Shown here: positions 53,760 through 64,000 of the stretch, piece by piece
Position numbering within the stretch: the first letter of the stretch is position 1
Layout: every line of letters begins with the position of its first letter
Translations under genes and position numbers: made by a program
The notes under the pieces: generated by a model
What the model saw: only the letters and a program-made list of their open reading frames with translations
Told to the model about the DNA's origin: nothing
Databases searched by the model: none
Source of the DNA: Warburgia ugandensis
Lineage: Eukaryota > Streptophyta > Magnoliopsida > Canellales > Canellaceae
Assembly (NCBI GenBank): GCA_035236585.1
Contig: CP141135.1
Location: 61,596,190-61,660,189, forward strand
Direction of reading: 5' to 3'
Length of the DNA stretch: 64,000 bases

Positions 53760-56700
53760 CCCTAGTTAGTGGATGCACCACCTTCATCTCGTGGAGTCTA
53801 TTGATGCATTGCCAGATAAAAGAGAGGAGAAAGAAAGAGGAAAAAGAGAAAAGAGAAAAGAGAAGGAAAAAGGGAGGAGAAGGAGAAAGGGGAAAGAGAG
53901 CAATTTTTTTGTAAATTTTTGTGGAAATTTTTGAGGTATTTATAGGCTAAATTTTGATTATTTTATTAATTTTTAATAATTTATCTTTCTATTCTACTAA
54001 AATTAATTTAATAAAAGTGGAATTTCCATTATCTCCACTTTCATCTTTGTGCTAGCTAACTCATATCTTACCTTGAACCCCACAAAAAGTGAAATACCAT
54101 TTTACCCTTTTTAATAAAATTAAATTCTAAAAATTAAGAAAAATACAAAATTTTCATCCAAACTTCGATTTTAGAGTACTTATAGTCGTTGGACTCAATT
54201 TTTTTAAGTACATTTCAAATATCTATGTTTCAACTCTTGATTTCATTTCTATAAAATGATTATTTTCTTAGAATCTTAAATTCTAGCTACGTTTTCAAAA
54301 TTTTAAATTCTCACTTTCAATAAATCAAATATATTCTAAAAAATAGGGGTTATTACATTCTTCCCCTTGTAAAAATTTCATCTTCAGAATTTATCACAAC
54401 TCAATATGAGTTTTCACCATTTCGTTCATAGTTTTCCATGTGGTGTGTTCCATTGAGTGATATTACCACTAAAGAATTTTTTTATTTTCTTTTGATTCAT
54501 AATTCATATTGCCTTTTTCTAAAAGGTATAATCATGTTTCAATTCAATTAACATATTTTAAAGTACATGTATAGAATCTGGCATACATAATACTAAAACA
54601 CCTTATGTACTTTAGCTAATGTTGTAATAAGGCTAATTTGTAAGCCACTAGACCAATCCTTTCTAAAATTTCAAAAGAACAGATAAGACTAAGTTTTCTT
54701 TTTGTTCAAAATCTCATAATTTCTTTGAATTTTGAGATCTTTAAGTTTCTACTATTTTTATACACATAACTCTTTTTGATGATTTTGAGCGTTAAACCTT
54801 TTTCTGTTCACTATAACAAGTTTTGATATCATCAACCTTCTTTCTTTAACATCGGTCCAACAAGTTAGTAATTGGCACAATCTTGCATATAATATCTCAT
54901 AGAGAGCTATATCAAGACTTGCAAGAAAACTATTGTTATATGCGAATTCAACTAGCGAAATACATTCCAGTTTCCTTACATATACTCTTTAGCATATCCT
55001 CTAAAATCTAGATAGTTCTTTTTGATTACCTATCTGAAATGCTTGACTAAATCTAAATGTTGTACTCTTCCAACATTACTTGTCTTTAGATAAACCTGCC
55101 CCGAAATCTATAATGATATGGTCTCATTTCTATTTAGAAAATTCTAGTATTTGTAACATTCCTATAGATCTTTTGTGTTCCACTTTCACTTGTTTGACAA
55201 GTCAAACATTTGACTACAAGATCACTTATATCTCTTTTCATTCCTTCTTTATCAAAAGTTCTTTTTCAGGTCTTGGTATATCTTTGACCTTACAAGGTAG
55301 ATGGAAAAATTTGACTGATGGCTTATTGTAATAATTCTCTCATAAAAATTTCATTTGATGGAATCATCAATCTACCTTAAAAACAAACACCCCTATATGG
55401 ACCTTTGCAAAAACCATTCTTTGCACAATTCCTGTTCTATTACATCATTTGAGCCTTTATTATTTGATCCTTCAAATACTGATTTATTGGTGATTTTCAT
55501 AATTACAACACTTGTCTTTCTACTCAATGCATCAGTAACTACGTTTACCTTCCTGGGATGATTTTGGATAGTAAAATCGTAGTCTTTCATGTACTCTGTC
55601 CATCTTCGTTATCTTGTATTTAGGTTGACTTGAATGTCACTAAATTTTTAAACCCTACAACCATAAATTCTAGGTTGTGTACTGGGTCATTCATTACATG
55701 CTTCTTTAATTGTCCTAAAACATATGCAATAACTTTGTACCAGCACACTTCTTAAGCCTTTATTTGAAACACCACAGTAATTCTCATAATCTCTACTTCT
55801 TGATGGAAGAGTCAAAATTGGTGTCATATTCATTCTATTCTTTGATTCTTAGACTCTCAGTCAATAGTCTAAATCAATGCAATCAGAGGTAGGGTTACAC
55901 TGAAAAACCCTTTAATAGTATTTTGCAAGATTGAGAAAGTTATAAAACTCTGTGCCTATCCCAATTCATTATTACCTTTACTTTTGTTGGGTCCTCTTCA
56001 ATACTATCTTTAAAATCATATGACTCAAATCCATGAATATCATAGGTGTAATCATCAATCTAAATATTGCAACTAATAATTCATATTGTCCATAAAAAAT
56101 TCTAAAATGTTATCTTTGATATATCTTCATCTCTGACTCGTAGTTGATGATAGTAGATTGAAATTGATCAAAGAAATCATCAGTGCATTATAGAGGGTAC
56201 TTATTTCTCATAGTAACTTATTTCAGCATTCTATAGTCAATGCATAATTACATTGATTTATCCTTTTCTTTACAAAGAGATTAGTATTCCCCAAGGTGAA
56301 CTATTTGGCTGAATAAATTCTCTGTCTAATAATTCCTATAATTGACTTTTAACTTTTTTAGTTCAGCTGATGTCATCCTATAAAGTATCATAGAGATTTG
56401 AGTTGTATATGGTAATAATTCAATAGCAACTCAATCTCTTGTTGGGGTGAAAATCTTAAAAATTCCTCAAAAATATCTCAGAAATCTTTAACTACATCTA
56501 TCTCCATAATCTAGGATTGTTAGTCATCTATAATCACCTTGTTTGTCCCAAATGTTGGCAGCCATTAAAGATGTGTTTAGCCACTTGTATTTGTCTATGG
56601 AGTCTTATTTCCCTTATACAACCACTATTTTCTCATCAATATATAAAATGTGATTTTCTTTCTACTACAATCCATAACTGTTCAATATATCAAAATCTAT

Positions 56701-59700
56701 CATGTCAAGTAGGATAAGATCAATATACATTATTCTTCTAATTAATCTTGATGAACTCTTGTGCTGACTCAGCAACTGAGATTATCATACCTAATCTAAT
56801 TCCTAACTTGCTAAATTCATACTTGATGCACAAGATGTATAGACTCTAATTTCTTTGTGACCTATATGCTATCATGGATTGTTTGTTTTTCTTAAAAAGT
56901 TCAAGATTGTAATTTCCCATTTCACTATACCTCATGGTCTTATTTGTCTTATAATTTTCCTCAAATTTAAAGGCCATTTCTACTTACTCAAGAAATCGAT
57001 AAGCTATTTGTTTATCCTTAGCATAGATATTTGGTACAAACTCTTTAGTTGAATTTATTCTCATATTCTCGTATGATAAGTTTTTCCTTGTCATAACTCT
57101 TCTCCTTTATTGATTGTGGAGAAAAATATTTATTATTAACTATTTCCTTGAATTCTTCTCAAGTAATATCATATTTATTTGATAAATAGGTTCAGTTGAC
57201 TTATTGCCACTAGAATGCTACTTCTTGTTTCAATATATATGTGGTAATCCTAACCCTTCATTTTTACAAGAGTTTGTAATACTTCTAAGGTTTTATCTAT
57301 TTTTAATATCTATTCTTCAATAGTTTTTGTTTCACCTTTCCTATAAAGGTTGGGATCAATTTTTTGGAGTCTTTCCATCATCTTTTCTAGTTTATCATTT
57401 GTTCCTAATGATCTTTCCGCTATTACACTTGATATAAGTGAAGAATGATCATGTACCAATGTAGGGGTATTTTGTCTCTAAACAGGTATGCTAGGTATGA
57501 CTTCAGGTTCAACCACAGTAGTATTACTTTACGCCACTATAGGTTGTAATGCTATTTAGATAAGGAAATATGTCTTATAATACTTGTGTAACTATTTCTA
57601 TTACTTGATTCCATTGTTCACTATTCTCTATATTGGAATCAATAATGCATTGAGCCATCGTCCTAGTTGTTTTACTAGGTGGCATATGCTCATATGAGCT
57701 ATCTACTATTCCTACTTGAGTTAACTTATATTTACTCACTATATTCTAATATATATTTGGATTATCATCTTTTTGTTGGACATATGGGGTTGGAAGTGCT
57801 GGATGAACCACTTTGATACCAACGGTGACAAACCAGGTTTTTTAAACACTTTTTCATGTTTGTTTTCAACAAATGGTATGCCTAATTTGAATTTTTTTTA
57901 AAATTTAAACAACGAAAAATGTTTTCTTTGAAATTTATTTCTAAAAGCCTGGATGTCACTTCTACTCTCTTACCATATATACATCTTTTATTTATAAAAT
58001 ATATTTTTATTAAATTAATCACTAGAAATTCATTTCTTGAAAACAGGACCCATCTAGTGGTTCACATAAATAGCCCTTATTTTTTATTTCATGAAATGTC
58101 TAAAGTTCATAATCTAAATAACTAATTACACAATATAAGAATTTTAATAAGAGTATGTACCTTTGATCAATAGTATGGTTGTTGTATTCCCCTGCTGTAT
58201 CCATCCACTCATGTCTATCTATATCTGAGATATTGTAAAAATTCAAACATTTATAATATATCAACAAGCTATGCTTAGTAAGGGATTTAAGAAGCATATG
58301 AATTTAAGAACATGATTTATAATCAATAATTCATTGATAATCTCAATATCCATATTCATCATATTTCATTGCAATAAAATAATTCAAATTTCCATGAACC
58401 GTACTCTGTATAACAAATCCATCATGTAATTTCTCATGTGAAATATTCTATGAATATATTCTCCAATAATTCATATATATATTTATACCATATATACATG
58501 TAAATTGTTAAAATCTTGAAATTAGTTAATGTCGTCAATAGTAATATCATAATATCCACACCTAGACCATATTGGGTCCAATATCCACACCCCTCATTAT
58601 ACTGGGGTCTATAATTATCCACACCCCTCACTATATGGGGTTCATAATCATCCACCCTGTGTTGGGAAATATCCCTTCATGGGAAGCATCGGTAATGAGC
58701 TCAGACCAAATATCTCATCATGCTATCATATAAGGCATCTCATCATGCCGCATGATATGCACCATAGCTCAAAACACACAAAAGACTACTATGTTGCAGT
58801 CTCAATTCATTATAGCACCCCTAGATGACTACCTGCTAATTAGCTAATACCATGGTGAAAATATATAATGTCACTATCTATATAGAGGAGACAGGACTTT
58901 TACAGTGGCGAACTTTCTATAATTGCCCCACTGGACTTTTAGTTACTCTTTGGGCATAGTATACATATATCATTATCAATTTCAGAGAATGGGCAGCCAA
59001 ACCCTTACAATTCTCCTAGCATAGTATCCTCAAGCCTATGTCTGTCGAAAATAGAATCCACAGACCTTAATGCTTGTATGAAAAATAATGATAATACTAG
59101 CATGCTATTTGCTTATCCATATATAAAATTCATAGTAACATCATCATTCTCATTAATTGGGTACTCATGTACTGATGATATAATTTCACCATCTAAGTTC
59201 ATGGATAAATAAGTAATATAAATGGTATCCATGTAGCAAGCATGTAATTTCTCAATTTAAGTAGGTAATGTAATTCTATATCATGCTTTTCAGATAATGA
59301 TCATATAATTCTAAGCATAAGATCATCATATCATTCTAATTAAATCATTTGACATCATAAATAATTAAGGCCTACCAATTTATAATCAATCTACTTGATG
59401 AATAATTTCAATTCTATAATTTTTATAATATTAAATAAGATCATGTTTAGAACATAAATCTTACAATTTAGAAAAATGTATTCTTAAGGCTTCGCCTATT
59501 TCGAATGCAATAATCTCAACACTTAGAATGATCAATGACCTAGATCAACATATCGATCTGTGTACTTGTCAATTCATATGTACATCTAATGTCATTTTCC
59601 ATCTCTTGATTATCATAATTTTGAATGATCTTGCATTTGTCTTTCTTTGATCATATCTATCCTCTTTCAGGATTTGTTTGATCATTTCATTCTGATCCTT

Positions 59701-62604
59701 GATTAATAATTAATGGTCTAGATTTCTTTGTATTTCTTAATTTTGACTAACCTGTATTTTACATATAGTTATTCTTATTTTATAATAGTTGATCTATGAT
59801 TCTAATGGTTGGATTCACTTCTGATATGTCAAATTTAGGTTTTTGAACTATTTTCTAATCATTATTCTTCATATACATCTTATGTGATCTTTTATCATCT
59901 TTAAAGATGATGATCTTGGTCTTTATATATTTCTAATCTTTTTGATAGACCTTCGCTTCATGGCTATTGATCAAAATCAATGGTTTAGATCTTCTAATTT
60001 CTAGTTTTCATTGATCTCAGTTTGATCTATAATCTATTCCATTTTTCAAGGTTTGATCTATTAATCTTATATTTAAATATGCCTTTGATTATCCTTGATC
60101 ATCATGATCTTTCATTTGATCTTTCTTGAACATAGTCATCTTACTTAAAGGCTTGTTTGATTATTATATTCTAACCTTTGATCATCAATTTATGTTTTAG
60201 ATTATTTGATACATTTTAATCTTAACTATTTTCTATTTTATGGTCTAAATGATGCACAACCAATCTTAGTAGATTACTAATTGAGTAATACCTTGATTAT
60301 CTTTTCTTAGTGCATAGGTGGTAGTAACTTAGACCTAAATCTAAACAGCTTCTCCTTATTTCCAAATTTGACTACTACTTACTAGATGGGTTTTTCTCTA
60401 AAGTGGTTAAAACAATCCTCATGTTAGGAGGTGTTTAGACTTCAACTAACATTAATGGAAGGCATAGGAAAATTACTTGGATTTTAAGACACCCACTATA
60501 ACCACCATATTCAGAGGCCACTAGAGTGATAATAGATCACATCCTTCTAAAAGGGTCTTATGAGCTCGATATCTTAAGTCTTTTTCTACTTGGTTTTAAA
60601 TTAATATTCAAAGATTGTGATCATGACATATAAGTATATAGATTGATTCCTGGATGGGCCAAGGATCTAGTGATGAAATCCGGTCCTTAACTTATATAGG
60701 TTCCTATGAGGCCCTTACTAACATTAATTCCATTCCACCATAAAGCTAAAAATATGCAACGCAAATTCACTTTAGATCAGTCAAATCTTGTGTTTCTGAC
60801 TATTTTCTAAGTTACTTCCCAATTATTTCATACTATGCTAAATCTGACCCTTGATTAAGTCTAATTGTTCAATCTATAAATAGATCATATATAATTATAC
60901 TAAGATGTAACACTTTTAATAACCTTAGTGTGTGTGTGTGTATAAAGTTTATGTGATAATCTTGATCTCTTAGATCTAGGGTTTTGATCTTAATCAATGG
61001 TTCAGATCATGATTTATTACATATATGGAAGTAGTTGATTTGTTTTATCTCATTACTATATTACTTATTCAATCATTTTAGATCATCTTTGATCTAGTTA
61101 ATCTAAGACATGCACATGATTTTTGTCTTTTGATCAACCTAAATGGTGTTAAATTTCTAGTTTATCATTTCATTAGATTCTACTTGTTAATACAATTCCA
61201 ATGAATGTTTCAGATCTAAAATTTGAGTTTTATTGACTTCCGAATTGAATTTCTAAGTTTTTGATAAATTTAACTATTTAGATTTAAATATGGATAAAAA
61301 CTGCATCAAAACAATGTCATTGGGATGCACTGAAGTAGAACCCTCATTCCATACTGCATTGAAGGTGCATTTTCATCACTAGGACGTTGCGGCGTCATGA
61401 TCGACTTGCAACCATGTTGCATGCTTAGTGCACGTGCAGGGACACGGCGTTCCGTTCTGTTTTTCGTTCAGATCTTCAATCTAGATCTCCTTTTTTTTTT
61501 TTTTTTTAATACTATAACTTGGGTTTCCTATGTTGTGAGGTCTCTGAATCCATCCAATGGATCGGATGTTTCATTTGAAATGTATTTAGAGGTATTCCAG
61601 CAAGTGTTCATCGGATTTGTTCACCATTGAATCTTGTCGGAAAAGCTAGTTTTGGTAATGAAGTTTTGACAGTGGAAAGGATAATTAGAAGGGAAAAGAA
61701 AAGGAGAGGATGACTTAACCTGGATTGGTTAGAGAATGGTGGAGATCGGCGTGCTTGTTTCCCCACGGTATGCCGACAAAGATAAGGAAAAGAAATCTGT
61801 TGGTCAGCCATCAGGCTTTTTGCCATGCTGGAGAAAGGAAAGTTAAGTCGGGAGAATGCGGGGAGAAGGGAAAGGGTGCCGAAGGGAAAAGAGGAAATAG
61901 AGAGGAAACAAGGAAAAGAGGGAAGGTCAAATGGGGAGAGACTGGTGTCTATCGGGTTTGAGGAAGGCACATCCATGGATGAGCTATCTTCAACTCGTGG
62001 AATCTGGGTGCCAAGCGTGTCGGCAAATGCGCTGCCAGATAAGAGGGAGGAGAGAAAGAGGAAAGAGAGAGGAAAAAGAGAAAAGGGAAGGAAAGAGGGA
62101 GAGCTGGGGGAAAGAGAGCAGATTTTTTGTAACAAAAATTTTGAGGTATTTATAGGTTAAAATTTGATTATTTTATTAATTTTTATTAATTTATCTTTTT
62201 ATTCCAGTAAAATTACTTTAATAAAAGTGAAAGTTCTATTATCTCTACTTTCATCTTTGTTCTAGCTGACTCATATTTTACTTCAGTTATAACTCATATT
62301 TTACCTAACTTTTGTGGACCCTACACAAAAGTAAAATTACCATTTACCCTTTTTAATAAAATTAAAATATAAAAATTAAGAAAAATATGAATTTTTCATG
62401 AACTCCAATTTCAACGTGCTTATAATGTTTAGACTCAAATTTTCCAGTACATTTCAAATATCCATGTTTTAACCCTTGATTCTATTTTTTTTTTATTATA
62501 AAAAATTGATTTTCTTGGAATCTAAAATTTGAGCTCCGTTTTCAAAATTACAAATTCTCACTTTCAATAAATCAAATATATTCTTAAAATTTGGGGTTAT
62601 TACA
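53760..62604 (-). mobile_element. Ty3/gypsy retrotransposon, minus strand, decayed
   Basis: Minus-strand element. 5' LTR 62604-57823 (about 4.8 kb) starts TGTAATAACCCC; a tRNA-Met-type primer site (TGGTATCAAAGTGG on the minus strand) lies at 57808-57821. Internal region 57822-54358 has reverse transcriptase traces near 56340-56230 (ELLDREFIQPNSSPWG then LCIDYR after frame changes) and the RNase H/linker motif [20 protein letters not shown] followed by LSRK at 55590-55520. A polypurine tract AAGGGGAAGA abuts the 3' LTR start at 54357. The 3' LTR is only about 600 bp (54357-53760) before homology stops, so it was truncated. Many stops; inactive. Confidence 0.82.
57823..62604 (-). repeat. Long 5' LTR of the gypsy element
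   Basis: From TGTAATAACCCC (minus strand) to ...AACCTGGTTTGTCA next to the primer site. Its first 600 bp match the truncated partner at 53760-54357, including the purine-rich gaggagagaaagagg stretch and ttgattattttattaattttt. The remainder is AT-rich with repeated gatct/ttgatc phrases and no gene. The boundary at 57823 is approximate because the terminal bases have mutated. Confidence 0.7.
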
Positions 62605-63282
62605 TGAGATCTGTGATTTGAGGAACGCCATCATCAAGTCTTGCAATCTTTCACTCAGCAGCTGAACTTTTTGAAGTTATGGTTATTGAGTCATCTACAT
62701 CTTCTTTGATTTCTTTGACTGGACATGCTGTGGGGCTTCATAGAGTCCTACATAGATCTTCCCTCGAATCTAATAGCAAGGATGCTCTTACAAGTTTGTT
62801 AGAATGGATGGATGTTGGTGTAGTTTATCACAAAAATGGAGCTGTCGGACTTCTTAGGTATGCTGCAGTTTTAGCATCTCGAGGAGATGCTCACCTTACT
62901 ACAGCAAGTGTTCAAGTATTGGACTTTGTGGATCTTGAAAATGTTGTTGGAGATTTTGCAAGTGGTTCAGATATTCAGCTTATTGAGAATTTGTTGGGGA
63001 AGCTCATTTCTCATAATACTTTAATGGGTTCACCCTTCGTGATTCTTCTATCACGCAACTAACCACAACTTTTCAAATTTTGGGATCCATTTCAGAAAAC
63101 TTGGTAGGAAACTTTTGCAACTTAATCTTTTTCAGCTGTTGATGTTAGTAAACTTATAGCTGAATTTTCTTTCTTTTGCAAAGGCTAAAGCTGCTTCTCT
63201 CTATGAAGAAGGTGCAGTTACTCTTATTTATGTGGTTTTGGTCAATTGTAAGTTCATGCTTGAGCAGTCCTCGAACACTTAT
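62605..63282 (+). pseudogene. VIR: VIRILIZER (m6A writer subunit) pseudogene fragment
   Basis: VIR is the large scaffold subunit of the plant m6A mRNA methyltransferase complex (family knowledge). This fragment covers about 220 residues: AIFHSAAELFEVMV, LLEWMDVGVVYHKNGAVGLL, RYAAVLASRGDAHLT, ENVVGD, IENLLGKLIS; then in another frame TLRDSSITQLTTTFQILGSI; then after a GT-AG intron (63104-63183) SLYEEGAVTLIYVVLVNCKF and SSNTY, ending at a donor-like site at 63283. One base is lost near 63030 and the frame also shifts near 62620-62630, so it cannot be read through. The intron shows a genomic, not processed, copy. Upstream exons are absent: a gypsy LTR ends directly at 62604. The next exon is not seen before the window end. 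Confidence 0.8.
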
Positions 63283-64000
63283 GTATGTTCCATGCTTACC
63301 CATTACACTAACGGACTAGCTTTCATGGATTAACTGTAGCATAACAGTAGTTCATGTATTGCTTTATCTATCTCATAGCAACACAATGAAATAATTTTGT
63401 ATCATAGAGAATTTCTTGATGCATTTTGATGAATCCTCTTACATTTTAATTTGCTAAAAAATTTCACTTGATAATTGAAATGTTCTTCTTTCTTAGAATA
63501 AATAGCGAGCAACTTGTTCTATTGTACTTGATCTATGATTCTGTTTGAAAACCAAGAATCTGCTGAATCAAGTACATTAAACATGTCTAGAAGTTCAAGA
63601 AATGAATGGCACTGTAGACAACAGAAGGAGAGCCTAGGCCCTTGTGTGACCTAGAGGTCATGGGTTCAAGGCATGCAAATAGCCTCTTGCAAATACGCAG
63701 GAGCTTCATGCACTAGGCTGCCTTTTTTTCTTTTTTGAATGGCAGTGTAGACAATTTATAAGAAACTAAAGTTGTTTGTTGTGGACTATATACCACTAGA
63801 TGGAAAATGTAGAACTTTAGACCTGTGCAATCAGTGGTTTGAATTATTATGTAAATATTAAATTATCTTATTTAAAGGAGTAGTAAAGAGTAAACAATAA
63901 TAGTTATGTCAAATTGTAAAAGAGAGTTGAAAGTTAGTATAACTTATTTTGGAATATCTATAGCGTCTCTTTTCTATGGGTCTGTTTATTCATCTTTTCA
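63283..64000. other. Intron-like sequence of the VIR fragment, with a SINE
   Basis: Follows a GT donor; AT-rich, with a SINE at 63622-63736. No further VIR exon is recognised. Confidence 0.6.
63622..63736 (+). mobile_element. Au-like SINE, internally deleted, with 18-bp TSD
   Basis: The head (ggagagcctaggcccttgtg, gaggtcatgggttcaagg) and tail (acgcaggagcttcatgcact, ggctgcctttttttc) are joined with about 60 bp of the middle missing. The flanks are gaatggcactgtagacaa (63604-63621) and gaatggcagtgtagacaa (63737-63754), one mismatch, so the ends are genuine and the deletion occurred in the source copy or later. Confidence 0.88.

Noticed and set aside
61608-62160. Overlapping frames of up to 175 codons rich in Ser/Phe or Arg/Glu/Lys
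   Set aside because: They lie in the purine-rich part of the gypsy LTR, and the matching region of the other LTR near 53800 does not conserve them.

Overview
This is a plant nuclear genome segment. It carries long introns, TATAAAT-type promoters, plant-type gene families (COG2, purine permeases, a VIRILIZER relic), many LTR retrotransposons and RTE-type LINEs, tRNA-derived SINEs resembling the Au family, microsatellites, and a nuclear insertion of plastid DNA. An angiosperm is most likely; the species cannot be read from the sequence.

Layout. (1) 2464-21578, minus strand: a complete COG2 gene (Golgi tethering complex subunit 2), 12 exons, 749 codons. Its introns are swollen by transposable elements: a LINE with a nested SINE in intron 9, a second LINE in intron 7, and a 3.5-kb solo LTR in intron 1. 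Exon 7 has a decayed tandem duplicate just upstream that keeps a usable-looking splice acceptor. (2) 23848-25258 and 31400-33105, minus strand: two tandem purine permease (PUP) genes with the same two-exon structure, separated by about 6 kb without genes. (3) 35031-38070: the longest RTE LINE copy, with endonuclease and reverse transcriptase remains and tandem repeats at its 5' end. (4) 38543-51700: a nest of retroelements. An outer Ty1/copia element is split in its gag by a second LTR element, which itself holds a solo gypsy-type LTR and an intact TRIM. Further along, the outer element's reverse transcriptase is split by a SINE, and that SINE is split by a scrambled 2.4-kb plastid fragment (trnQ, atpI, rps2, atpF pieces). 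(5) 53760-62604: a decayed Ty3/gypsy element on the minus strand with one very long LTR, ending directly against (6) 62605-63282, an intron-containing VIRILIZER pseudogene fragment.

Only COG2 and the two PUP genes look functional. COG2 acts in intra-Golgi vesicle tethering and the PUPs are membrane transporters; nothing suggests they work together. The rest records layered insertion, and several insertions can be dated relative to one another from intact target-site duplications. I saw no clearly new biological system. The best leads are the competing splice acceptor in COG2, the plastid DNA inside a SINE inside a copia element, and several perfect or tandem hairpins.
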